NCBI RefSeq assembly: GCF_002000245.1
Contig: NZ_MTCM01000004.1
Span: 1-64,000, forward strand
DNA from: Sphingobacterium sp. CZ-UAM
GTDB lineage: Bacteria; Bacteroidota; Bacteroidia; Sphingobacteriales; Sphingobacteriaceae
Reading direction: 5' to 3'
Length of the DNA stretch: 64,000 nucleotides
Below the pieces are notes generated by a model. That model saw only the letters and a program-made list of their open reading frames with translations. It did not search any database and was not told where the DNA came from. Positions within the stretch are counted from its first letter, which is position 1, and the number at the start of each line of letters is the position of its first letter. Positions 43,602-52,671 of the stretch are shown piece by piece. Both the position numbers and the translations under genes were made by a program.

Positions 43602-44851
43602 TGAATCAACAAGTCATCAAGCTGACGCACCCATCAAAAAAAATAAAAGGCACGGTTCAACTGACAGGATCAAAATCCGAGAGCAACCGTGCTCTTATTA
43701 TCCGCTCGTTGAGCAAGGGGCAGGTTGATATCGCTAATCTTTCTGAAGCCGCTGATACCGTTACGTTAAACCGTGTCTTACAGATCGCATCAGATCCTCA
43801 ACCTGGCTACAACACGATTGACATCGGCCCTGCGGGTACAGCAATGCGCTTTTTAACGGCCTACCTCAACCTTGTTCAAGGAAACTTTATCCTTACGGGG
43901 ACCGAACGCATGCAACAACGGCCAATCGGTATATTAGTTGATGCCATGAAGGAAATCGGAGCCGACATTCATTATGAAAAAAAAGCAGGCTATCCGCCCC
44001 TAAAAATAGAAGGCGGCATATTTCAAGGAAAGGACCGTGTCCGGATAAAAGGAAATATCAGTAGCCAATATATCTCTGCGCTGCTATTAATTGCTCCCGC
44101 ATTGAAAAAAGGGCTTACATTGGAAATCGAGGGTGAACTGACTTCCAGACCCTATGTATCCATGACCCTCGATATGCTAAAAAGCGTCGGCATACAGCAT
44201 GAGTGGACAGCGAATGAAATACATATTGCCCCGCAGACTTTTTCAAAAAGCACAATTTATGTGGAGCCAGATTGGAGTGCAGCTTCTTACTGGTACGCTA
44301 TTGTAGCGCTGGCAGAAGACGGAGCATCTATCGTCTTGCCTGGGCTTAAAAAAGACAGTCTGCAAGGAGATATTGCAATTGTCGATATCATGACCCATTT
44401 TGGCGTGCAATCCAGTTTTGAAGCCGATGGCTTGCATCTTCATAAAACAGTAATAGATTCGGAAAAAACGTTATTTGATTTCAAAGAATGCCCCGATCTC
44501 GCACAGACTGTCGTCGTCGTCGCTGCAGCTTTAGGTCGTGACGTTTCTTTTACAGGTCTTGAGACATTAAAAATCAAAGAAACGGACCGAATCGCAGCTC
44601 TCCAGACTGAAATAGCTAAATTTGGCGCTGAACTGATCGAAGATAACGAAATCTATCATCTTAAAACAGCAGGGGTATTCCGGCCGGAAGATGTGACCTT
44701 TAACACCTATGAGGATCACCGTATGGCAATGGCATTTGCACCCCTGGCATTGGTTTTTGACCAGATCAAGATAGCGGAGCCAATGGTTGTAGAAAAATCA
44801 TATCCTGATTTCTGGAAACATCTGCAGGCCCAATCTTTTAGCATTGACTAA
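43601..44851 (+). CDS. aroA: 5-enolpyruvylshikimate-3-phosphate synthase
   Basis: A 416-residue EPSP synthase, shorter than the usual 427 but with the core motifs GSKSESNRALIIRSLS, GPAGTAMRFLTAYL, QQRPIGILVDAM, NISSQYISALLL and KETDRIAALQTEIAKFGAEL. It condenses shikimate-3-phosphate with PEP. It overlaps the DAHPS-CM gene by one base (ATAATG) and ends at a terminator, so the unit from the attenuator is pheA, DAHPS-CM, aroA. Confidence 0.94.
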   Translation: MNQQVIKLTHPSKKIKGTVQLTGSKSESNRALIIRSLSKGQVDIANLSEAADTVTLNRVLQIASDPQPGYNTIDIGPAGTAMRFLTAYLNLVQGNFILTGTERMQQRPIGILVDAMKEIGADIHYEKKAGYPPLKIEGGIFQGKDRVRIKGNISSQYISALLLIAPALKKGLTLEIEGELTSRPYVSMTLDMLKSVGIQHEWTANEIHIAPQTFSKSTIYVEPDWSAASYWYAIVALAEDGASIVLPGLKKDSLQGDIAIVDIMTHFGVQSSFEADGLHLHKTVIDSEKTLFDFKECPDLAQTVVVVAAALGRDVSFTGLETLKIKETDRIAALQTEIAKFGAELIEDNEIYHLKTAGVFRPEDVTFNTYEDHRMAMAFAPLALVFDQIKIAEPMVVEKSYPDFWKHLQAQSFSID

Positions 44852-44857
44852 TATTTA

Positions 44858-44895
44858 AAAACCTGGGAGAATATAGTTTTATACTCCCAGGTTTT
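44858..44895 (+). terminator. Terminator after aroA
   Basis: AAAACCTGGGAG (44858-44869) and CTCCCAGGTTTT (44884-44895) form a 12-bp stem with a 14-nt loop and a T tract, 7 nt after the aroA stop. It separates aroC as its own unit. Confidence 0.75.
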
Positions 44896-45018
44896 ATAAC
44901 CTATATACGCGCTATTAATAGCTTTAATGGCAACAAGAGAAATACTACCCGCAGGCAAACGCAGTCATGATTGAAAATAATCAACTTGATAAAGTTAGGT
45001 TTTACAGTAGTGTTTTCA

Positions 45019-45049
45019 TTGCATTTAAAGGCAAATTTATCTAAGTTTA
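45019..45049 (+). promoter_or_regulatory. Promoter of aroC
   Basis: TTG at 45019-45021, 20 nt, then TAAGTTTA at 45042-45049, one mismatch from TAnnTTTG. The arrangement closely resembles the AraC-gene promoter at 980-1010. Confidence 0.4.
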
Positions 45050-45065
45050 TTGAAATTTAATTTTT

Positions 45066-46172
45066 ATGGCAGGAAACTCATTTGGCGATTTATTCAGAAT
45101 CAGCACTTTTGGCGAATCACACGGTAAAGCGATCGGTGTAATTATTGATGGTTGCCCCTCAAATATAACGATAGACGAAGAGTTTATACAGTCTGAACTA
45201 GATAGACGTAAACCCGGACAGTCCAGGATCACCACGCAACGAAAAGAAAGCGATACGGCCCAGATATTATCAGGCGTATTCGAAGGCAAGTCTACTGGAA
45301 CACCGATTGCCATTGTTATACCAAATGAAGATCAACGTTCGAAGGACTATACCCACATTAAAGATATCTTCAGACCTTCCCATGCGGACTTCACCTACCA
45401 AATGAAATATGGCATCCGTGACTACCGCGGCGGTGGCCGTTCATCGGCCCGCGAGACAGCTGCCCGTGTTGCTGCAGGTGCTGTTGCGAAGAGCTTTCTA
45501 CAACAATTTGGCATTGAAATCTTTGCCCATGTTTCCGGTGTAGGCACGATCGAAGCCCCGAATTTGGACACCAAAGATCTTAAAGCCTTGCTTGAACTAC
45601 GCGAATCCAATATCGCGCGCTGCGCTGATCCGGCTACAGCCAATGAGATGGTCGAATTTATAGATACTGTGAGAAAAGCAGGTGATACAGTAGGTGGACG
45701 CATTTCGGCAGTGATAAGACATGTACCCGTTGGACTTGGGGAACCTGTATTTGACAAACTCCATGCTGACCTCGCCAAAGCGATGATGAGCATCAATGCC
45801 GTACACGGATTTGAATATGGATCAGGTTTTGCAGGTTCAGAGTTGCGAGGTTCCGAACATAATGATATATTTGTAGCAGATGACCATGATTTAAATCAAG
45901 TGCATACACATACCAATTTCTCTGGGGGAATACAAGGCGGTATATCAAACGGAATGGACATTACTTTTAAAGTAGCATTTAAGCCTGTTGCCACCATCAT
46001 GAGAGATCAGGAAACAGTCGATATCCATGGTAACCCTGCCATCGCAAGTGGTAAGGGAAGACATGATCCTTGTGTTGTTTCGAGAGCGGTAATTATTGTA
46101 GAAGCCATGGCGGCACTTGTGATTGCGGATCATCTACTTAAACATCAAAGTTACAAACATGCTGCAAGATAA
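45066..46172 (+). CDS. aroC: Chorismate synthase
   Basis: A 368-residue FMN-dependent enzyme that forms chorismate from EPSP. Signatures: FGESHGKAIGVIIDGCPSNI, RRKPGQSRITTQRKE, the YRGGGRSSARETAARVAAGA region, and GRHDPCVVSRAVII. It has its own promoter after the aroA terminator. The ROK gene starts 14 bp before its stop. Confidence 0.96.
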   Translation: MAGNSFGDLFRISTFGESHGKAIGVIIDGCPSNITIDEEFIQSELDRRKPGQSRITTQRKESDTAQILSGVFEGKSTGTPIAIVIPNEDQRSKDYTHIKDIFRPSHADFTYQMKYGIRDYRGGGRSSARETAARVAAGAVAKSFLQQFGIEIFAHVSGVGTIEAPNLDTKDLKALLELRESNIARCADPATANEMVEFIDTVRKAGDTVGGRISAVIRHVPVGLGEPVFDKLHADLAKAMMSINAVHGFEYGSGFAGSELRGSEHNDIFVADDHDLNQVHTHTNFSGGIQGGISNGMDITFKVAFKPVATIMRDQETVDIHGNPAIASGKGRHDPCVVSRAVIIVEAMAALVIADHLLKHQSYKHAAR

Positions 46173-47013
46173 TTATGTCGTAGGTGTTGACATTGGAGGC
46201 ACTCATATTTCCGCCTGTATCATTGACACCAAACAATGGAATATACATTTAGAGAACGTGGTCAGAAACCACGTTTTTTCTCAAGGAGATGCTAAAACGA
46301 TTTTACAGACCTGGGCCTCCACAGTACGGGACAGTATTGCTAGTTCACCGACTGCTATTCAGTTTATTGGCATTGCAATGCCAGGGCCTTTTGACTATGA
46401 AAACGGCATCTCTAAAATGTTAGGACAAAGCAAGTACGACAACTTGTACGATCAAGACATCAAAAGCCTTCTATCCGCTGAGCTAGGCTTACCTCCTACT
46501 GCTATTCACTTTATCAATGATGCGGCAGCTTTCTTACAGGGCGAAATATTTGTACAGCATCTTCAGTCCAATCCGAGAATACTAGGTATTACCCTGGGAA
46601 CAGGTTTAGGTTCTGCGGTCTGGAATAAAGGAGAGAAAGCCTTCGATGCAGATTTATGGAATACTCCTTACCAAGAAAGTATTTTTGAAGAATACCTTGT
46701 GACCAGATGGTTTGTCAAACGATTCAAAGAGATCACTGGGAAAGATGTCACTGGTTTAAAAGAAATTTTGGATAATCATAGAGAAACAGCTGCATTTGCG
46801 ACAATCAAGGATGAATACGCAACACATCTCTTTGATTTTATGCATTTTTTTGAAGGAAAATATCAGACTAATCTCTTTATTATTGGCGGTAATATCGCTA
46901 AAGCACTTCCTATCTTTATTGCTGACCGTGAAGAATTCAGTAGGTTCACCATCCACACAGCGATATTGGGAGAAAAGGCAGCTATGATTGGGGCTGCAAG
47001 TTTATTCAGCTAG
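46159..47013 (+). CDS. ROK-family sugar kinase-like protein
   Basis: ATG 46159 is used (284 residues); it overlaps the aroC end by 14 bp. The N-terminal ATP motif is VVGVDIGGTHISACI; AMPGPFDYENGISKM and LGITLGTGLGSAVW are ROK signatures. There is no DNA-binding domain and the ROK zinc motif CxCGxxGC is not seen, so it is probably a sugar or amino-sugar kinase. The overlap with aroC suggests translational coupling, not shared function. Confidence 0.8.
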   Translation: MLQDNYVVGVDIGGTHISACIIDTKQWNIHLENVVRNHVFSQGDAKTILQTWASTVRDSIASSPTAIQFIGIAMPGPFDYENGISKMLGQSKYDNLYDQDIKSLLSAELGLPPTAIHFINDAAAFLQGEIFVQHLQSNPRILGITLGTGLGSAVWNKGEKAFDADLWNTPYQESIFEEYLVTRWFVKRFKEITGKDVTGLKEILDNHRETAAFATIKDEYATHLFDFMHFFEGKYQTNLFIIGGNIAKALPIFIADREEFSRFTIHTAILGEKAAMIGAASLFS

Positions 47014-47077
47014 AATACGGATAGCAAAACTGAAAAAGTACTCCAAAAATAAAATTATCATTAATAAATAAACAAAA

Positions 47078-47107
47078 AGCAAGCCCAGATAAGTTTCCGG
47101 GCTTGCT
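47078..47107 (+). terminator. Terminator of the ROK gene
   Basis: AGCAAGCCC (47078-47086) pairs with GGGCTTGCT (47099-47107); a 12-nt loop separates them. Confidence 0.6.
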
Positions 47108-47118
47108 AAAGTATTCCC

Positions 47119-47175
47119 AAAAAAATGCTATTCAAAACACTCCCTATCGAGAGGCGCTTTGAATAGCATTTTTTT
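47119..47175 (-). terminator. Terminator between convergent ROK and E1 genes
   Basis: The 18-bp arms 47119-47136 and 47158-47175 (A7-TGCTATTCAAA and its complement) enclose a 21-nt loop. Terminal A/T tracts make it usable in both directions; it lies 24 nt after the leftward E1 stop. Confidence 0.7.
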
Positions 47176-47198
47176 TATGATCTAAAAATAGCTATTTA

Positions 47199-49613
47199 TT
47201 AAAACATCGATGGATATTTTTCCGGATTAGCCTCATGCATGATCGCATACACAGTTTCCACGACATCATCTGAAGATGGTTTCGAGAAATAATCACCATC
47301 CGAGCCATAGGGCGGACGGTGTGCTTTTGCTGTTAAGGTTCGAGGCTGACTATCAAGTAAATAATAACCATTTTGATTTTCAAGTATTTCCTGTAGTATA
47401 AACGCAGCAGCTCCCCCAGGCACATCCTCATCTACAACCAGTAACTTATTTGTTTTTTTCAAGGACTCTGCACATAACTGACCTTTGTCAAACGGCAGTA
47501 AGGTCTGCGCATCAATAATTTCAATAAATATCCCCAGTCGTTCCAGTTCCACTGCAGCTTCTTCAACAACACGTAGCGTCGAACCATAGGAAACTACCGT
47601 GATATCCTGTCCTTCCTTTATACACTCGGCATAGCCAATTGGCACAGTAAATTCACCGACATTATCCGGCAAACGTTCTTTGAGACGATAACCATTGAGA
47701 CATTCGACAACAATAGCAGGTTCGTCTGAACGGAAAAGTGTATTATACATTCCGGCAGCTTGCGTCATGTTACGCGGTACGCAGACATGCAATCCCCTTA
47801 ATGAGCCCAATATCACAGACATCGGGGATCCCGAATGCCATACCCCCTCCAGACGATGTCCGCGGGTACGGATAATAACCGGTGCTTTTTGCCCTCCAAA
47901 AGTACGGTAACTTAAACTGGCTAAATCGTCACTGGCAACGGTAATTCCATAAATTAAATAATCTAAATATTGAATTTCAGCAATTGGTTTTAACCCACGA
48001 ATTGCCAATCCAATCCCCTTACCTATGATGGAATTCTCCCGGATTCCGGTATCAAACACACGATGCGCGCCGAGTTTTTCCTGTAGGCCCGCAAATCCTT
48101 GGTTGACGTCCCCTATCTTCCCCACATCTTCTCCGAAAGCCAACAAACGCTCATCACGTCGGAAATTTTCCTCAAAACAGAGATTCAACACTTCCCTTCC
48201 ATCCACAATTTTAGCATCTTCTGTGTAATTTGTGGCTACCGTTGGCACGTTGAACGGTGAATCTACACCATCCGTAAATAATTTTGAATTATATCGTTTT
48301 TCGTTAATCTCCTGTTTAATCTTATACCAATTCAACAATTCCTGACGGCCTTCTGTGTCTTTTCCTTTTAGCTCATGCAATACCTTCCGGACTTGTCCAT
48401 ACACTTCCTTCAATGAAGGTTCGACCATTGACTGGAGTTTTTTAGCTGCAAAGTCCGCTTTTTCATTTGGAATAAGTAGCAATAAATCTATGGCTTCTTT
48501 TGCCTCAAGCGTCAGGGTTTTGATATAATCAGCCCAAGCTCGCTTTTGTTCCTGACGAACAAAATCTTTCGCTTCACGGTCCAACTGATCTAACTCTTCA
48601 TCTGTAGCAATGCCCGAACTTTGTAACCATTCCTTCATTTTAGCGATACAGTCAAACTCCGATTCCCACTGCAAGCGTTCCTGAGATTTATAACGTTCAT
48701 GAGACCCTGAAGATGAGTGGCCTTGAGGCTGTGTCAATTCGGTCACATGGATTAGACATGGAATATGCTTTTCTCTTGCAATGTTAGCAGCTTGTTCGTA
48801 TGTCTCACACAAGCCCGCGTAATCCCAGCCTCTGACTTTAAAAATTTCGATTCCGTTTGTCAGTTCCTCTTTCTGAAAGCCTTTCAGAATTTCAGAAATA
48901 TCGCCTTTTGTGGTCTGTATTTCATTCGACACTGAAATCCCGTAACCGTCATCCCAAATAGAAATAACCGCAGGAATCTGATGTACCCCGGCCGCATTGA
49001 TAACCTCAAAAAACACTCCTTCTGAGGTTGCAGCATTCCCTATGGTACAGAAGGTAACTTCATTGCCCCTGTTTGAGAAATAGGACAGATAATCCAAATT
49101 CCTATTTTGTTTATATAATTTAGATGCTAATCCGAGCCCCAAAACCCTGGCCATCTGTCCACCTGTAGTAGAAATATCTGAAAAGGAATTCTTTTGAACC
49201 GTTTGATCAAGCCAATTCCCCCGATCATCCAATACACGTGTAGAAAAATGACAGTTCATTTGCCGACCAGCAGAAGAAGGATCCGCTTCAACATCTGGGT
49301 GTGCGTACAATTGAGAAAAAAAACGGTAGACATCACTGATCCCCGAAGCAAATATAAATGTCTGGTCACGGTAATATCCCGACCGCCAATCGCCATTCCT
49401 GAAGACTTTAGCCATCGCAATTTGTGCCAACTCTTTTCCATCGCCAAAAATACCAAACTTCGCCTTACCTGTAAGCACTTCCTTACGTCCCAATAAACTT
49501 ACGTAACGACTTTCCAAGGCAGTTCGATAATCATTCACAATAATCTTTTTGAACTCGTCAAAGCTCAAAGTGGAAATAGATTCATTGTTTTGGTCAAATG
49601 CAGTATCAAACAT
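47199..49613 (-). CDS. Fused alpha-beta 2-oxo acid dehydrogenase E1 component
   Basis: An 804-residue thiamine-diphosphate enzyme combining E1 alpha (about residues 1-430) and E1 beta (about 460-804). Alpha motifs include GGQMARVLGLGLASKLY and SSGSHERYKSQE; beta motifs include LAFGEDVGKIGDVNQGFAGL and AQTLLPFDKGQL. It would decarboxylate a branched-chain or related 2-oxo acid within a lipoamide complex; E2/E3 are not in the window. The thiamine motif that normally begins GDG reads GNAATSEGVFFE here. Single-gene unit. Confidence 0.85.
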   Translation of the reverse strand: MFDTAFDQNNESISTLSFDEFKKIIVNDYRTALESRYVSLLGRKEVLTGKAKFGIFGDGKELAQIAMAKVFRNGDWRSGYYRDQTFIFASGISDVYRFFSQLYAHPDVEADPSSAGRQMNCHFSTRVLDDRGNWLDQTVQKNSFSDISTTGGQMARVLGLGLASKLYKQNRNLDYLSYFSNRGNEVTFCTIGNAATSEGVFFEVINAAGVHQIPAVISIWDDGYGISVSNEIQTTKGDISEILKGFQKEELTNGIEIFKVRGWDYAGLCETYEQAANIAREKHIPCLIHVTELTQPQGHSSSGSHERYKSQERLQWESEFDCIAKMKEWLQSSGIATDEELDQLDREAKDFVRQEQKRAWADYIKTLTLEAKEAIDLLLLIPNEKADFAAKKLQSMVEPSLKEVYGQVRKVLHELKGKDTEGRQELLNWYKIKQEINEKRYNSKLFTDGVDSPFNVPTVATNYTEDAKIVDGREVLNLCFEENFRRDERLLAFGEDVGKIGDVNQGFAGLQEKLGAHRVFDTGIRENSIIGKGIGLAIRGLKPIAEIQYLDYLIYGITVASDDLASLSYRTFGGQKAPVIIRTRGHRLEGVWHSGSPMSVILGSLRGLHVCVPRNMTQAAGMYNTLFRSDEPAIVVECLNGYRLKERLPDNVGEFTVPIGYAECIKEGQDITVVSYGSTLRVVEEAAVELERLGIFIEIIDAQTLLPFDKGQLCAESLKKTNKLLVVDEDVPGGAAAFILQEILENQNGYYLLDSQPRTLTAKAHRPPYGSDGDYFSKPSSDDVVETVYAIMHEANPEKYPSMF

Positions 49614-49891
49614 ATTCTTTTTTGTTTCAACAAATTTAACAAAAATATTATTCTATATAATTGGTGTTTGTCAAATAAATTGACAATCAATGGTTCGTAT
49701 TTGAAATAGAATATTCTAATTTCTCAAATTAGTACTTTTTGAGAAAAATTCCTAATTTTTGTAGATTTTTAATTATTATACATATGGATTAAAGTCTAGC
49801 GATAGGGATCAGAAATTTATACTTTCCTTCTCTCATCAGATAGCAAACACAAGATTGCGATAGATCTTCTTTTTAATTTTATTTTTTTACT

Positions 49892-51082
49892 GTGAATTTT
49901 TCAGCACTTCAACTCAATAAGCTTCTTTTTTCCAACATGGAAAAACAAGAGCTTTCGGTATTAACAGCTATCCAGGAGCAGGTGATTCCTACCGTATTAG
50001 CAGGCAAAGATTGTCTGGCTATCGCCCCCACAGGGACTGGAAAAACCGAAGCTTTCGCTATCCCGCTCATACAACGTCTATTGGAAAAAGAGCAGAGAGA
50101 ACATGCCGCTGTACTTATTCTGCTTCCAACACGCGAACTCTGTATCCAAACAAAGGACAGGCTTGCTAAACTGATCGAGGGCACAGGTCTCGATATCGCC
50201 TGCTTTTATGGGGGCGGAACTTACGAGAGTCAACTCGCGACCTATCCTAAAGCGCAATTCATCCTAGCAACCCCTGGTAGACTACTCGACTTTCTGGAAC
50301 AACAGCTTGTTAATCTGAAAACCATAGATACTTTAGTCATTGATGAGTTTGATCAATTGCTTGATCTGGGCTTTACAATCGAAATCAATAAAATCATACA
50401 GGCGCTACCAACTGAGAGACAGTCTATTTTCGTATCCGCAACACGCACAGTGGAAATGGACAAAATCATTCACAAAAGACTGAAACACCCAATAGAAATA
50501 ACCATAGACAATCAATTAAAAAAAGGAAAAATCACCGAGTACGTATTGTACGTCGATAAAAATGACAAGAAAAATTTAGTCCGTTACCTACTTGAAAATA
50601 GGATTAAATCACAAGTCCTTATTTTCACACGGACAGTACATGCCGTTGAACGGATTGAAGCAGATCTTCGTCGAAATAACATTTCAGCTCTCGCGCTATA
50701 CGGCGATAAGTCCCAGGCCCAACGTGAAGATATTATCAACAAATTTAGAAGTCAAGAAAACAGGGTATTGATTACAACGGATTTACTGGCGAGAGGCGTA
50801 GATTTTCCTGACCTGGAAGCGATTATAAACTATGAAGTACCTGACTCGCCTGAGTTATATACACACCGCATTGGTAGAACGGGTCGTTCTCAGGCGGACG
50901 GTACAGCTATCACATTCTGTGACGCCGAAGATAACCAAAAATGGATCAAGCTACAGTTATCACTCCATAAACAAGTACCAATAGACGATCAACACCCCTT
51001 TTTACTGAGTTGGGAAAAAATGCTATCCAGCAGTCAGAACAATAGCCGAAAAGGGCAATCAAAATCAAGAAAACGTCGTTAA
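49892..51082 (+). CDS. DEAD-box-family RNA helicase with DEFD motif
   Basis: A 396-residue helicase with a GTG start. Motif I is APTGTGKTEAF (Lys51), Ia PTRELCIQ, motif II is DEFD at 151-154 instead of DEAD, motif III SAT, and the C-terminal core has LLARGVDFPD and HRIGRTGRS. The basic tail (SRKGQSKSRKRR) suits RNA binding. Such proteins remodel RNA in ribosome assembly or decay. The hypothetical gene follows after 52 bp. Confidence 0.88.
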   Translation: MNFSALQLNKLLFSNMEKQELSVLTAIQEQVIPTVLAGKDCLAIAPTGTGKTEAFAIPLIQRLLEKEQREHAAVLILLPTRELCIQTKDRLAKLIEGTGLDIACFYGGGTYESQLATYPKAQFILATPGRLLDFLEQQLVNLKTIDTLVIDEFDQLLDLGFTIEINKIIQALPTERQSIFVSATRTVEMDKIIHKRLKHPIEITIDNQLKKGKITEYVLYVDKNDKKNLVRYLLENRIKSQVLIFTRTVHAVERIEADLRRNNISALALYGDKSQAQREDIINKFRSQENRVLITTDLLARGVDFPDLEAIINYEVPDSPELYTHRIGRTGRSQADGTAITFCDAEDNQKWIKLQLSLHKQVPIDDQHPFLLSWEKMLSSSQNNSRKGQSKSRKRR

Positions 51083-51134
51083 ATTATAATTATTCTTTTA
51101 CTTTTACCTGCAATTAACAAAATCACAGTCCAAG

Positions 51135-51881
51135 ATGAGTACAATACATTTATTTGACGATAGTAACAATGCGAACGACAATCGGTTAGGAGACCTAGAA
51201 AAAACCATTATCGTTAACAATCTGATGGAGGTTCCTTTTGCAGAACGGGATGAATCATGGCGCGATACCTTCTTAAATAATATCGCTGAGTGTACATTGA
51301 AACTCGCCGAAACCGAAGTAGTCATCGGCCCGGACGGATTTCCTTATTTCCAACTGGAAAGCGTGCCCAAAGATCAAAATTTCCAGGCCTTTGTTATCAA
51401 AAACCGTTTAAAGGATTTTGTACTACCCAAAGGTTTTGGTATCGCTATTAATCCGCAAAATGAAAATCCAGATTGGATATTCACCTACGGCGATTTGGTC
51501 AATTATTTTCTGAATGAAGAGTTTTACACGGACCAGAGTATTTTTTCACCAAAAACCGAGCAAACTACAATTGGTAAAGATGAAGAAATCTTAGTTGGTC
51601 AACCATCGGAAACAATCCTACCCCAGCAGGTGCGCGCACAACTTCGTGAGTTTTTGGATTATTATGGCGTCAAGAATGCTAAAATTATGCTTATCGCACG
51701 TAATTATAAAGACGAAGAAAAAGCATCTCAGGATCTGGTATTTAATATCGTCGCCAATCAATTTAGAACGGAGAAAGAATTCACGAATATCATGGAAGCA
51801 ATTGGCTGGTTTCTGCCAAGACATTATTCCTATATAGGTTTAGATGAGTTTGCTGTTGAAAATGGTTTTATGCCATTGTAG
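51135..51881 (+). CDS. Conserved-looking cytoplasmic protein, function unknown
   Basis: A 248-residue, acidic protein without signal peptide or membrane segment. Two parts are visible: an N-terminal alpha/beta region (VIGPDGFPYFQL, FVLPKGFGIAINPQ) and a C-terminal region (MLIARNYKDEEKASQDLVFN, then FTNIMEAIGWFLPRHYSYIG). No family recognised. It lies between the helicase (52 bp) and the NUDIX gene (36 bp), all on the same strand. Confidence 0.6.
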   Translation: MSTIHLFDDSNNANDNRLGDLEKTIIVNNLMEVPFAERDESWRDTFLNNIAECTLKLAETEVVIGPDGFPYFQLESVPKDQNFQAFVIKNRLKDFVLPKGFGIAINPQNENPDWIFTYGDLVNYFLNEEFYTDQSIFSPKTEQTTIGKDEEILVGQPSETILPQQVRAQLREFLDYYGVKNAKIMLIARNYKDEEKASQDLVFNIVANQFRTEKEFTNIMEAIGWFLPRHYSYIGLDEFAVENGFMPL

Positions 51882-51917
51882 AAGAAAAAATTGATTATAA
51901 TAAATAGAGAATAAAGA

Positions 51918-52373
51918 ATGTTTCCATTTAACGTAAGAGTATACGGGATACTGATCAATGAAAAGCAGGAAGTATTGATCAGTGATGAAAGAACGGAAAA
52001 TGTTTCATTTACCAAATTCCCCGGTGGAGGGCTAGAGTATGGCGAAGGTCTATTGGAGGCCTTAATCAGAGAATATCAAGAAGAATGTGCATTTGACATT
52101 GCTGTTGTTAAGCATATTTATACAACTGATTTTTATGAGAAATCTAGCTTCAACGACAGCCAGATCATATCAATTTACTACCAGGTTAGAAATACATCAA
52201 CCATTCAGATCAGAACGACGACCAAAGCGTTTGACTTTGATCCGAACGAGAAAGTTGAAGATAATAAACGGCAGTCTTTCCGTTGGGTTCCGGTACACGA
52301 ACTTACAATAGCAGACCTAACGTTTAAAACTGATCAGGTAGCGTGGACAGAGTTTTTAAAAACAGTAAAATGA
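51918..52373 (+). CDS. NUDIX hydrolase
   Basis: A 151-residue protein with a NUDIX box, GGLEYGEGLLEALIREYQEE followed by CAF; the late Gly of the consensus is Ala. It probably hydrolyses a nucleoside diphosphate linked to another group; the substrate is unknown. Last gene of the helicase group; a separate small-RNA-like unit follows. Confidence 0.85.
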   Translation: MFPFNVRVYGILINEKQEVLISDERTENVSFTKFPGGGLEYGEGLLEALIREYQEECAFDIAVVKHIYTTDFYEKSSFNDSQIISIYYQVRNTSTIQIRTTTKAFDFDPNEKVEDNKRQSFRWVPVHELTIADLTFKTDQVAWTEFLKTVK

Positions 52374-52402
52374 TAATAAATTTTTAATTTTCGTCAATTT
52401 TA

Positions 52403-52433
52403 TTTGTATTTAAAAAATAAACATATATCTTTA
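52403..52433 (+). promoter_or_regulatory. Promoter of the candidate small RNA
   Basis: TTTG at 52403-52406, exactly 19 nt, then TATCTTTA at 52426-52433 (one mismatch from TAnnTTTG). The predicted start, around 52437-52441, coincides with the 5' arm of the closing stem of the RNA. Confidence 0.5.
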
Positions 52434-52436
52434 CGT

Positions 52437-52645
52437 AAACCAATGGAAATACTTTGTTTTTTTGAAGTATTGACCTTAATAATTACATTTTATTATTTTT
52501 TTGATATCTCGACCAGACGGGATAAGTGAAGGGGAAGCGATATCAAACAGACATTGGTTTATTGAATTTGTAAATTCCTAGTCCTATAGGTTTTTTAATA
52601 GTTAGTGTGATTTTATGGCGATACTCCCCGTATCGCCTTATTTAT
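52437..52645 (+). ncRNA. Candidate structured small RNA (about 200 nt)
   Basis: A closing stem AAACCAATG (52437-52445) with CATTGGTTT (52552-52560) encloses three hairpins: AATACTT/AAGTATT (52448-52454, 52465-52471), AATAAT/ATTATT (52478-52483, 52492-52497) and TTTGATATC/GATATCAAA (52500-52508, 52539-52547). Together they make a four-way junction. The third hairpin has a 30-nt purine-rich loop; its GGGGA (52531-52535) can pair with TCCCC in the terminator loop (52625-52629). It has its own promoter and terminator and lies between convergent genes. It matches no RNA class I recognise; not tmRNA, RNase P or SRP RNA by motif. Confidence 0.45.
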
Positions 52646-52651
52646 TTTATG
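52617..52651 (+). terminator. Terminator of the candidate small RNA
   Basis: GGCGATAC (52617-52624) and GTATCGCC (52630-52637) form a GC-rich 8-bp stem with loop TCCCC, followed by TTATTTATTTTAT. The T-rich side shows that it works rightward. Confidence 0.75.
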
Positions 52652-52671
52652 GTTTTTATCACATGAGAATA

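Noticed and set aside
52437..52560. Possible tRNA in the four-way-junction structure
   Set aside because: The arms, loop lengths and lack of T-loop and CCA-region sequences do not match a tRNA.
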